From assembly GCA_029259745.1 (NCBI GenBank), contig JAJDEO010000035.1, positions 1 to 64,000 of the forward strand: DNA of 64,000 bases, given 5' to 3'. Made by a program: the position numbers and the translations under genes. The notes beneath the pieces are model-generated. The model had not been told where the DNA came from and did no database searches. It saw only the letters and a list, made by a program, of their open reading frames with translations. Source of the DNA: Planctomycetota bacterium. Lineage in GTDB: Bacteria; Planctomycetota; B15-G4. This document shows positions 26,503 through 36,200 of this stretch, piece after piece. Numbering within the stretch: the stretch's first letter is position 1; each line of letters begins with the position of its first letter.

Positions 26503-29500
26503 TCAATCCCAGCGACAGAGAGCCTCTAGCGCGGCCGCCGACCCGTCGCGCCACCACGTGTCGAGCTGCGCGGGATCCTTGAGCTGCTGCCCGCGTGCGA
26601 AGGGCACGACGAGGAACCCGCAGCGCGCGTCGGACAGGCTCGTCACGTCGCCCCAGAGCTTTTCCCACTGCGTGACGGGGAAGACGTCTTCGTGGCCGTG
26701 GCCCCAGCGCTTCTTGACGTGCTTGATCGTGACGTACGTGGGCAGGCGCTCGGTGAAAGCGCGCACGCGCGTGTCGACGAGCGTGGTGTCGGCGAGGTCG
26801 GCACGCGTGATGTCCATCAGCGCGAGGAGGGCATCGATATCGACCCACGTCGTCATCGAGTTGTAGAAGCGCAGGCGATCCTCGTCGTCGTCGCGCGGGA
26901 GGGCCAGGCTCTCGATGAGCCGGATGCGCCCGTCGATGCGTGCGAGCCCGCCGCCCTGATCTTCGATGCGACGCGGGACGACCTCGAACGTGAACGCATC
27001 CGCCGAGCGGAGGTGGCGACCGAGGAGCGTCGGGTCGAGCGACGCGCCGACGGTGTCGACGTTGTGAACGAGCAGCGTCGCGAGTGCCGGGTTCTCGTCG
27101 AGGAGCGCTCGCAGCGTGCCGTTGCGCACGAGGTTCGGGATCTCGAAGCCGTGCCCGACCGGGTGGATGCACTGGTGCGGAAGGTTGTCGCGATAGTCGG
27201 ATGCCTCACCCTGGTCGACGGCCCAGCCGACGAGTGCGCGATGCAGCGATAGCGCGACCTTCTCGCCTTGGTGGTCGAGGCGCTGGCGCGGACGCTCGTC
27301 GAACTCGAAGCGCAAGTCGCGCTCGGTGGGGACCATGCGCAGGCCGACAGCCCGCGCGCGCGAGAGACGCACGTGGACATCGTCGCTCGCCGTGTGATGG
27401 GCAAGCGCCTGGCGCAGCGGTTCGTGCGTGAGGTAGCTCGTCGTGACGACGTGCTGCGTTGGTGTGCCCGAAGCGGCAGCTGAAAGGCGTGACTTGGCGA
27501 GGTGGACGTCGAGGAACGAGCGGTGCTCCCCGGCCAGCTTCACGAACGGGTTGAGCGCCTTGACGACGCCCGCGCCCTCGGTCCAGCGCGTGCCCATGCC
27601 GGCCGCGAGCGTCACGACGGCGACGCGTCCGGAAGCGAGAGCGCGCTGTCCGACTTCGCGCGCAGCGTCGTCGCGCTCGTCGTCGCCGAGGGCGAACTCG
27701 ACGTCTTCGTCGCGCACGTCGGCGATGGTTGCGTCGCGCGCGAGGCGGTTGTGCGTCAGACCGATGCGCCCGGCGAGGAGGTCGTCGCGCATGCGTGCGT
27801 GCAGGTCGACGTCGAAGCCGTTGTCGGCCAAGAGTTCGTCGAGCTCTCCGGCGCGCGACGTCGTCGTCGCGCTGGGAGTGATCTCGGGCTCGATCACCGT
27901 GTTGACGAGTGCGGCGTCACTGCCGCGTTCGTTGACGGCAAAGTCGTAGACGACGGGCTGCATCGCAAAGGGCAAGGCCTTGTCGAAGCGGCTCTTCTCC
28001 GCCGCCAGGACCGAGCGCAGGTCTTCAGCCGCCGCGCCGCGCACGCTCGGATCGAAGAGCAGCCCCATGCCGCCGCCGGCCATACCGCCGAGCATCCAGA
28101 ACCCCCAGAACCGCTCGCCGTAGCGCGACTCCATCGTGGCGACGAGCGACTCCGTGAACGCGTTCGTCGCCCAGGGGATGATCGTCGTGATGGGGCCGAA
28201 GAAGTTCGCATGCGTGAGCGATCCGAGCGCGCGGACATCGCCGTCGCGCAGGGCGGCGCGGATGTCGTCGAAGATCTCGAGCGCTCGCGCGCGCGCGGCC
28301 GTCGCGTCGGAGGAACGCAGCAGGTAGCGCTCCGTCACCATCTCGAGCACGGGGCCGACGTTCTGCGCCATGCCGCCGTGCACGAGCACGAGACTGCGCG
28401 CGAGGTCGTCGAGCATCGTCGGCGCGATGGCGGGTGGCGCGAGGCGCGTGTGGCGCGGCAGCAAGCGGCCGCGACTGACACCGAACTCGGGGTCGTCTGA
28501 AGTTGCTGCGACACCTTCGATGAGCTTCAACCCCGGCCAGAGCCCGCCCGAGTCTTGCCAGCCGCCGCCCGAGCCGCCGAGCCACTCGCCGAGAACGGCG
28601 CGTGCGACGATCGCGCGGCGCTCGTCGTCCGTGAGCGTGCCGGTCAGCGACTCGGTCTGCCCCGTGGCGCGCATGCACACGGCGATGATCGACGCCAGCA
28701 GGTTCGTCGAGACGGCGAGACGCGAGCCTTTGGGAATGCCGCGCACCGTCGTGACGAGCTCGAGTCCGCGCGACGCGCTGCCCGTCAGGCGCTCGAGCAG
28801 CGGGCCGAGTGAATCGCGGCGGCCCTCGAGGCTCGGCGGGACGATCCCGGCGGCGACGATGCCGGCGCGCAGCAGACCGAGATGGTCGCGGGCGAAGTCG
28901 AAGACGTCGCCGATCGTGTGCAGGTCGACGGACGCGCCGAGGTCGATGCTGCGCAGGCGGATGACGGGCTCGTCGATCGTGCGCAGCGTCGTCATGACAG
29001 GCGGGCGCGGGTGGTCGTCGCGGCCGCGGACGGCGAGGTCGATCGAGACGTTGAGAACGCGCGCTTGGTCGGGCGCGTCCATCGCGAGGAAGAAGATGTC
29101 GCTCCAGCCGGCGTGGCTGAGGTCCATGCGCACAGGCGTCTCGTCGCGCAGGACGCGCTTCTCGCCCGACAGCAGCGCCGGGTCGAGACGCCGGGGGTGA
29201 TCGGCCGGCTCGAAGTTCTCGAACATCCAGGTCTGGCTGCTGACGGCTCGCACCGCACGGCGCACCTGCGCGGCGAGCGTATCGAAGGCCAGGGCGCGGT
29301 AGCCAGCGGCGAGCGCGCTGCAGAGTGTGACGCTCGGGCCGCTGCGCTCGAGGGCCTCGAGGCCGAGGTCGAGGGCGCCGGCGAAGTCGCGCATCAGCAG
29401 CCGTTGACGCAGGCCGGTGGGGATCTCGCCGGTGCGGGCGACGCTGCGCCGCGCAGGCAGCCCGAAGCGGTGCAGCGCGGCGAGGAACGTCAGCGTCCGC

Positions 29501-29655
29501 ACGCGGATATAGAGGCTCTCGGTGGTGCGCCAGAGGCGGTCGAGCGCGGCGGCCTCGCCGAGGAGCTCGTCGCGCGTCAGCTTCGCGCAGGCCTCATCGA
29601 AGCAGCGGTCGCGCAGCGCGGCGTCGGGGCTGGTGAGGATCTCGGAGAGGGTCAT
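26503..29655 (-). CDS. Fusion of fucokinase-like GHMP kinase and UDP-sugar pyrophosphorylase
   Basis: A 1050-residue protein with two enzyme domains. Residues about 170-560 are a GHMP kinase of the L-fucokinase type: SHAGWSDIFFLAMDAPDQAR, the ATP loop IPKGSRLAVSTNLLA and the Gly-rich motif MLGGMAGGGMGLLFD. Residues about 660-1030 are a eukaryote-like UDPGP nucleotidyltransferase: nucleotide loop VTLAAGMGTRW with VKALNPF downstream, then PVGHGFEIPNLVRNG and LLVHNVDTVGASLDP. Together they could phosphorylate a sugar and then activate it as a UDP-sugar. The Bacteroides Fkp enzyme does an analogous pair of steps for fucose, but with the pyrophosphorylase N-terminal; here the order is reversed. 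The N-terminal 160 residues are unassigned. Substrate sugar unknown. Confidence 0.82.
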   Translation of the reverse strand: MTLSEILTSPDAALRDRCFDEACAKLTRDELLGEAAALDRLWRTTESLYIRVRTLTFLAALHRFGLPARRSVARTGEIPTGLRQRLLMRDFAGALDLGLEALERSGPSVTLCSALAAGYRALAFDTLAAQVRRAVRAVSSQTWMFENFEPADHPRRLDPALLSGEKRVLRDETPVRMDLSHAGWSDIFFLAMDAPDQARVLNVSIDLAVRGRDDHPRPPVMTTLRTIDEPVIRLRSIDLGASVDLHTIGDVFDFARDHLGLLRAGIVAAGIVPPSLEGRRDSLGPLLERLTGSASRGLELVTTVRGIPKGSRLAVSTNLLASIIAVCMRATGQTESLTGTLTDDERRAIVARAVLGEWLGGSGGGWQDSGGLWPGLKLIEGVAATSDDPEFGVSRGRLLPRHTRLAPPAIAPTMLDDLARSLVLVHGGMAQNVGPVLEMVTERYLLRSSDATAARARALEIFDDIRAALRDGDVRALGSLTHANFFGPITTIIPWATNAFTESLVATMESRYGERFWGFWMLGGMAGGGMGLLFDPSVRGAAAEDLRSVLAAEKSRFDKALPFAMQPVVYDFAVNERGSDAALVNTVIEPEITPSATTTSRAGELDELLADNGFDVDLHARMRDDLLAGRIGLTHNRLARDATIADVRDEDVEFALGDDERDDAAREVGQRALASGRVAVVTLAAGMGTRWTEGAGVVKALNPFVKLAGEHRSFLDVHLAKSRLSAAASGTPTQHVVTTSYLTHEPLRQALAHHTASDDVHVRLSRARAVGLRMVPTERDLRFEFDERPRQRLDHQGEKVALSLHRALVGWAVDQGEASDYRDNLPHQCIHPVGHGFEIPNLVRNGTLRALLDENPALATLLVHNVDTVGASLDPTLLGRHLRSADAFTFEVVPRRIEDQGGGLARIDGRIRLIESLALPRDDDEDRLRFYNSMTTWVDIDALLALMDITRADLADTTLVDTRVRAFTERLPTYVTIKHVKKRWGHGHEDVFPVTQWEKLWGDVTSLSDARCGFLVVPFARGQQLKDPAQLDTWWRDGSAAALEALCRWD

Positions 29656-29668
29656 GGGGCGCCGACGT

Positions 29669-29680
29669 TAACCCGGGTTA
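29669..29680. promoter_or_regulatory. 12 bp perfect palindrome upstream of the kinase/pyrophosphorylase gene
   Basis: TAACCCGGGTTA is fully self-complementary and ends 14 bp before the ATG at 29655 (read on the minus strand). The position fits an operator or 5' leader element, but no binding protein is known and the palindrome could be chance. The next 89 bp up to the repeat at 29770 show nothing else clear. Confidence 0.3.
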
Positions 29681-29769
29681 TTCACGGAGTTCTACTGCGG
29701 CCGCGTCTGAGCACTTCTGGCAAGGTGCGGCCACGACCTCGTGACGATCGCCGTGAATCGTGCGGGTTG

Positions 29770-29930
29770 ACCGCCCGTTGAAGAACTCATCCGGTGCGTC
29801 GCACACACCCGAGCGCGCCTGTGCGAGCGCGGGAGCCCCGACGAATCGGCCGATTCGCCTGCATTCCCACACGTGCACAGGCACACTCGGTCACGCACGT
29901 CGCACTCGGAGCAGTTCGTCAGGAGGCTGT
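29770..29930. repeat. 161 bp dispersed repeat, inverted relative to the 10483 copy
   Basis: Same length as the copy at 10483-10643 and about 85-90 percent identical to its reverse complement by hand alignment. The centre holds the perfect palindrome GAATCGGCCGATTC. The outer ends (ACCGCCCGTTGAAGAAC and GTTCGTCAGGAGGCTGT) are more degraded than in the other copy. It sits between two divergent genes, about 110 bp before recC, and open frames that run through it are not genes. Confidence 0.8.
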
Positions 29931-30040
29931 TGACGTCAGGTCGGCCAAGCATCACGTGCGGCGCGCGTTCCGGCGTGGCATCCTCGGTGTTCGTGCGAGG
30001 GGCGGTCCTCGCGGGTGGCGTTCATCGAGGGGATGGCCGT

Positions 30041-33000
30041 GTGACGTACAACATCGTGCGCAGCATCGATCTCGTGAGCCTCGTGGACGATGTCGCCGAA
30101 CGTCTCGCCGCCGCGCCGCTGCCGCCGCACGAGGCCGAGCTGATCGTCGTGCCCAGCGCCGGTATGCGCCGCTGGCTGGGCCTCGAGCTTGCGCGCCGCT
30201 GGGGTGTCGCCGCGTCGATCGACACTCCTTTCCCGGCCGACGCCTGTGCGCGGTTGGCCGATGCTCTGCTCGGTCGCGCGGACGGGGAACCCTTCACCCG
30301 CGATGCGCTCATCTGGCGAGCGTTCGAGGGGCTGGCACGCATCGACGACGGGCCGATCGCCGCGTATCTGGCGCGCGATCCCGACGACATCAAGCGCTTC
30401 GGACTCGCCAAGCGCGTGGCGCGCGTCTTCCGGGAGATGCAGTCGACGCGGCTCGACGTCCTCGCGGCGTGGGAAGCCGGAGAGTCGGTCTTCACGGCCT
30501 CATCGTCGACACTCGCCGACGCCGAGGCGTGGCAGGCTCCGCTGTGGCGACAGCTCTGCGACCACGCCGGTGTCCCGGTGTCGCGCCGCCTCGCCGCGCT
30601 GCACGACTCGCTCGTCAGCGGGAGCGTCTATCCGGAGACGCTCCCGAAGCGCTGGACACTCTTCGCCCTCGGAGCGCTCCCGCCGGTCTTCATCGACATC
30701 TTCACGGCGCTGGGCCGTCATGTCGACGTCACGACGATCATGCTCGACCCGTCGCCCGCGGCCACGTCGATGCGGTCGCCGCTCGCGCGCACGCTCGGTG
30801 CCCAGGGCCGGGCGTTCCGCAACGCACTGCGTGCCGGTGCCGATGACGACCGCGTGCTCGAACCCGTCGACGAGCGTCCCGCCACCACGTTGACGACGTT
30901 GCAGCGCGATCTCCACGACGATATCGCACGCGCCGCCGACGCCGACCACGCCGACTGGAAGCCGATAGATCTGCCCAGCGACGACTCGCTCTCGCTCCAC
31001 GTCTGTCACACACAGCTGCGCGAGATCGAAGTGGTGCACGACCTCGTGCTCGACGCCTTCCGCGCCGACAAGTCGCTGCGCCCGCACGATATCGCCGTGC
31101 TGCTGCCAGACGTCGAACGCTACGCGCCGTACGTCGACGCCGTCTTCGCGCGCCGCCGCCGCGATGTCCGCCATGTGCCGTACCACATCGCCGACCGCGT
31201 GCCGCGCGTGCGCCCGCTGATCCACGCGTTCCTGCGCGGGCTCGACGTCCTGTCGAGCCGTTTCGAGTCGAGTGACGTGCTGGGCTTGCTCGAGGAACCC
31301 GCCGTCATGCGGCGCTTCGGACTGCGCGATGTCGACGTGCTCGCCGCGCGCCGCTGGGTCGTGGAGGCGTCGATCCGCTGGGGCATCGACGGAAATCACC
31401 GCGCCACGGTTTTCGGGCAGCCCGACGACGACCTCCTCACGTGGCGTCACGGTCTCGAGCGTTTGCTGATCGGCCTCGCGGTCGGTCCGCACGATGCACT
31501 CGTCGACGAGCGGCGCCCCGTCGCGGGTGATACCGTCGGCGACACCGAGGCGCTGGGACGCTTCGCTCTCCTCGTCGAGACACTCTGTGCGCGCGGCGAG
31601 CAGGTCACGCAACGGCGCACGCCGAGCCACTGGCGCGATTGGCTGACGCGCCTGCTCGGCGAACTCGTCGAACCGGACGGTGATGACGAGCGCGACGATC
31701 GCCGCGTGTTGGTCGAGGCCTTCGCGACGCTCGCCGAGACCGCGCGTTGGATGGACGGCGACGAGCTGACGATCAACGTCGTGCGTACCTGGCTCGAGGA
31801 TCATGTCTCCGACGCGGGCTTCGGCGGCGGGTTTCTCACGGGAGCCGTGTCGTTCGCGGCCTTGCGCCCGCTGCGCACGATCCCGTTCAAGGTCGTGATC
31901 TTGTGTGGCATGGACGACACGTCGTTCCCGCGGCGTGACCGCGTCGAGCCCTTCGATCTCATTGCTGGCAGTCCGCGCACCCACGACCGCAGCGCGCGCG
32001 ACGACGACCGCGAGCTGTTTCTCGAGGTGCTCCTCGCGGCGCGCGATCGTCTGGCGATCACCTACGTCGGACGCTCACCGCGCGACCTCGCCGAGCGCGC
32101 CGTGTCGGTGTGCGTTTCAGAGCTTCTTGAGCACGTCGACCGCACGTTCAACACGCGCGACGGCCGGCTTGCGAGCCGCGCGCTCACCGTCGTGCATGGT
32201 CTGCACGCGTACTCCCCACGCGAGTTCTCCGGTGACGTCCGCCCACGCAGCTACGACACCGAGGCGCTCGACGTCGCGCGGCAGCTGCTCGTCTCGCGTC
32301 GCGAGGCCGGTCGTGTCGCGCCGTTCGCACCGGAGCCGTTCCCTCGTTCGGACGACGACTTCGTCCTCGACCTCGACCAACTCGTGCGAGCGTGGGCCGA
32401 GTCGGTGCGCTTCTTCTTCCGCGAGTCGCTGCGTATCGACCTGCGCGAGTGGCACGACGAACTCGCCGATCGCGAGCCGCTCGTGCAGGATCCGCTCGAC
32501 AGCTACAGAAGTCTCGACGAGTTGCTCGCTCGCGCACTCCACGGAACGCCGCGCGACGCCGCGGAAGAACGTGCTCTGTTGCGTCAGCTCGGTGTGCTCC
32601 CTCCCGGGGCGCGGGGCGACAGTGATCACGTGGAAGACGTCTCGACGCTGTCGGAGCTCGTCGCGTCTGTCGGTGATCTTTCGTTTCGAGCACCCGAGGC
32701 ATTCCTTTTGCGTGGAGAGGGCTGGCGCGTGACGGGACGGCTCGACGGCATCGCGCGCGATGCGATGAAGTCGGTGCGCGCGGGGCGCGTCAAACCGAAG
32801 GCGCTCGCGCGGGCATGGGTCGAGCACGTCGTGTTGAACGCTTGGGCGGCCGAGCATCCCGAGCGCGACCTCCCGACGACAACGCGTGTCGTCGGTACGG
32901 ATCACGCGTGGATGTTGAAACCCTTGCGCGACCCAGCCATTGCCTTGGCAGACCTGGTCGGCGGTGCGCGCGCGATGCTCGACGTCCCGCGCCCCTTCTT

Positions 33001-33271
33001 CGTCGAGGCATCGCGTCAGTATGTCGAGACGCAGCGTGAGGGCGGCGACGAGGCCGCTGCGCTCGAGGCGGCGCGCAAGCAGTTCGCGCGTCGTGGCTGG
33101 AACGGGATCTCACCCGGTGCCGACGTCCTCGATGTCCACGGTCAGCTCGCCTTTCGTGATCGCGTCGACTACGAATCCGGTCGTTGGCTCTCTCACGAGC
33201 CTGACTTCGCCGCACTTGCCAGGCGATTGTGGGGGCCACTTCTCGAGCACCTCGAGGAGGTCGACGCATGA
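30041..33271 (+). CDS. recC: Exonuclease V gamma subunit RecC
   Basis: A 1076-residue protein. The start VTYNIVRSIDLVSLVDDV and IVVPSAGMRRWLGLELARRWG match the RecC N-terminus (E. coli: ...VVQSRGMQRWLNMQLA). RecC is the helicase-like subunit that scans for Chi and holds RecB and RecD in the RecBCD DNA-end processing complex; its helicase motifs are degenerate, as expected. GTG 30041 is chosen because it follows a GAGGGG box and aligns with family starts; the frame is open further upstream only through the repeat at 29770-29930. The TGA overlaps the recB ATG as ATGA. Order here is recC-recB-recD, without the ptrA gene found between recC and recB in E. coli. Confidence 0.93.
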   Translation: MTYNIVRSIDLVSLVDDVAERLAAAPLPPHEAELIVVPSAGMRRWLGLELARRWGVAASIDTPFPADACARLADALLGRADGEPFTRDALIWRAFEGLARIDDGPIAAYLARDPDDIKRFGLAKRVARVFREMQSTRLDVLAAWEAGESVFTASSSTLADAEAWQAPLWRQLCDHAGVPVSRRLAALHDSLVSGSVYPETLPKRWTLFALGALPPVFIDIFTALGRHVDVTTIMLDPSPAATSMRSPLARTLGAQGRAFRNALRAGADDDRVLEPVDERPATTLTTLQRDLHDDIARAADADHADWKPIDLPSDDSLSLHVCHTQLREIEVVHDLVLDAFRADKSLRPHDIAVLLPDVERYAPYVDAVFARRRRDVRHVPYHIADRVPRVRPLIHAFLRGLDVLSSRFESSDVLGLLEEPAVMRRFGLRDVDVLAARRWVVEASIRWGIDGNHRATVFGQPDDDLLTWRHGLERLLIGLAVGPHDALVDERRPVAGDTVGDTEALGRFALLVETLCARGEQVTQRRTPSHWRDWLTRLLGELVEPDGDDERDDRRVLVEAFATLAETARWMDGDELTINVVRTWLEDHVSDAGFGGGFLTGAVSFAALRPLRTIPFKVVILCGMDDTSFPRRDRVEPFDLIAGSPRTHDRSARDDDRELFLEVLLAARDRLAITYVGRSPRDLAERAVSVCVSELLEHVDRTFNTRDGRLASRALTVVHGLHAYSPREFSGDVRPRSYDTEALDVARQLLVSRREAGRVAPFAPEPFPRSDDDFVLDLDQLVRAWAESVRFFFRESLRIDLREWHDELADREPLVQDPLDSYRSLDELLARALHGTPRDAAEERALLRQLGVLPPGARGDSDHVEDVSTLSELVASVGDLSFRAPEAFLLRGEGWRVTGRLDGIARDAMKSVRAGRVKPKALARAWVEHVVLNAWAAEHPERDLPTTTRVVGTDHAWMLKPLRDPAIALADLVGGARAMLDVPRPFFVEASRQYVETQREGGDEAAALEAARKQFARRGWNGISPGADVLDVHGQLAFRDRVDYESGRWLSHEPDFAALARRLWGPLLEHLEEVDA

Positions 33272-36200
33272 GTGGCAAGACGGAGATCTTCGACCTCGCG
33301 ACGACGGAGCTGCGCGCCGACTGGTCGCTCATCGAGGCCTCGGCAGGGACAGGCAAGACCTTCGCGATCGCCGGGCTCGTCGTGCGCATGGTCGTCTCGG
33401 GCTTCGTCGACGATGTCCGCAAGATCCTCGTCGTCACGTTCACGATCGACGCCACCGAGGAACTCAAGACGCGCGTCCGTGCGGCGCTTGCCGACGCGCT
33501 CGCCGTCTTCGAGCATCCCGATGACGTGGCCCCCGACGATGCTCGACGCCAGCAGTACCTCGCGTGGGCTCGCGAGTACGGCGACGCGGGCCGCGCGCGC
33601 CTGGCGGCTGCGCTCAGCGGATTCGACGGCGTCGCGATCCAGACGATCCACGCGTTTTGTCATCGCGTCTTGCAAGAGAGTGCCTTCGAGAGCGGCCTGG
33701 CCTTCGACCTCGGCTTCACGGAAGACGAAGATCTTCTCATCGAGCGCGCCGTGCACGACGCGTGGCGCAACCTCTTCCACGACGCCGATCCGTGGCTCGC
33801 GCGGCTCGTCAAGGCCGGCAAGCCGTGGACGCCGGAGCTTTTTGCGCGCGTGTTCTCGGCGTGGCAGCGCGCGACGGGTGCGCGCTATGAACCGGCCGAT
33901 CACACACTCGATGAAGCGCTCGACGAGTGGCGCACGGCGATCGCGGGTCTGCAACGCCATGCACATGACCATCAGGGAGCCTACGCGTCGCTGGCACCTC
34001 TCAAGAAGAAGGCGGGCTTCGCGAAAGACATCGGCGGCTTCGAGGCGGCGTTCGCGATGTTGCGTTCGTTGCCCGAAGAACCGCACGCCGGGTGGGTGCA
34101 GTTCGCTCGTCACTTCGCGACCTCGGTGATCACTGGCACGACGAGCGCTTCACTTTTCAAGACGGCGATCGAGGCATTCGAAGGACACCCGCTTTTCGAC
34201 GCCTGTGACGATGCCAACACAGCGGCCCGACGCGTCGAGCTGGCCTTCGTGCGCGAGATGCTCGGCGCGATCGAGAAGGCGCTGGCGGCGATCCGCGCGC
34301 GCGATCACGTCGTGTCGTTCTTCGACGTTCTGGCGGATCTCGATCGTGCCCTGCGCGACGAAGTTCTCGGCCCACGCCTGGTCGACACGGTCTCGTCGCG
34401 CTTCTCGGTGGCCTTGATCGACGAGTTCCAGGACACCGATGCTCTGCAGTTCGAGATCTTCCGCAAGCTCTTCGCGCAACGCACGGTGATGCTCATCGGC
34501 GATCCGAAGCAGGCCATCTATGCGTTCCGCGGCGCCGATGTCTTCGCCTATCTCGACGCGCGCTCCTTCGTGCAGCGGCGCTTCACGCTCGATCGCAACT
34601 GGCGGTCGTCGCCCGATCTCGTTCGCGGAGTGCAGTCGTTGTTCGCGCGCGTGGCACGGCCGTTCGTCTTCGGCGGTATCGAGGCCCCGCCCGTCGAACC
34701 GGCACGGACGGCGAGCGAGACGGCGCTCGATGGCGTGGCGGGCCGGGCACTCACCTTCTGGCACATCCCGAAAGTCGGACGTGGTGAGAGTCACCTCGTG
34801 TCGCGGGCGCTGCTCGGGAAGCTCGTCTCGACGTGTCGCGAGCTGCTCGGCTCGGGCGCATCGATCGACGGCGAGCCTCTCGACCCCGGACACATCGCCG
34901 TGCTCGTTCGCAGCAATCGCCAGGCGGACGAGGTTCTCGCAGCCCTGCGCGCGGCTGACATTCCCGCGCTCGTCGGGCGCGCCAACGACGTCCTCGCAGC
35001 ACCGGGCACCGACGAGCTGCTGCGCGTTCTCGCAGCGCTCTGCCACCCGAACAACGCGCGCCTCGTCCGCGCGGCCTGCGCCACGCACCTCGTCGGCGAT
35101 GACGCCACGTCGCTACGTGCGCTTCTCGACGACGAAGACGCCTGGCAGGGACGCGTCGAAGAGTTCCGTGAGTGTCATCGTCGCTGGCATCTCGACGGCA
35201 TCGTCGCCGCGCTCGAGGCGGCGTGGAGTATGTGGGACACGCGCCGTCGACTGCTCGTGCTCCCCGATGGTGAGCGACGCGTCGGCAACCTCGTCCACGC
35301 CGTCGAAGTGCTCCACGACGAAGCTCGCCGCGCCAACCTCGCGCCCGAGTCGCTCGTGAGTTGGTTCCGCGAGGAACGCGACCGACGCCAGCCGCCCGAA
35401 TCGCGCCAGCTCCGTCTCGAGCGCGAAGACCGCGCCGTCGAGATCGTGACGATGCACTCGAGCAAGGGTCTCGAGTACGACGTCGTGTTGTGTCCCTTCG
35501 CGCCGGCACCGGTGACGGACCGCGGCGAACCGCTCGTCGTGCGCGAACGCTCGGGCGTGGTGTTCGACGCCGGCTCGGCGCTCTACGACGAGCGCAAGGC
35601 GACGGCACATGTCGAGACGTTGGCCGAAGACCTCCGCCTGCTGTACGTCGCCCTCACACGCGCGAAGCGCCGGGCCTACATTGCCTGGGACGACAACCAG
35701 CAGTCGCTCGCCCGCACGGCGCTCGCCTACCTCTGTCATGCACCGCCGTCCGGAGCTGCGGGGGACGATGTCGCCGCGGCGCTCGCAGCGATGACCTCGA
35801 TCGGTAGCGCGCTGAAGGACGGGGGCCTCGCCGGATTGCAGCGCGTGGTCTCCGAGCGCCCGGAGCTCTACGGACTCGAACAGCTCGCCCCGTCGACGGA
35901 ACCGACCGCGGCGCGTTGGGGTGGCACGGAAGTCGAGAACGTCGTGCTCGAAGCGGCGCAGGCGCGCATCGCGAACGAGCAACTCGAACCGTGGATGATG
36001 ATGAGCTTCTCGTCGTGGGTGCGCGGCGGTGCCGACGAACGCCCCGATCGAGAAGACGCCGACGTCGTGCTGCTCGACAGTGTCGACGGCGGAGCCGCGC
36101 CGCCCGAGCTTGCGGACATGTTCGCCTTTGCGCGCGGCGCCGACGCGGGCGTCGCGTTGCACGCCGTCTTCGAGTTCGCCGATCTGGCCGCGCTCGACGA

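Noticed and set aside
29873..30040. N-terminal extension of recC
   Set aside because: It translates the dispersed repeat; GTG 30041 has a ribosome binding site and matches the RecC N-terminus.
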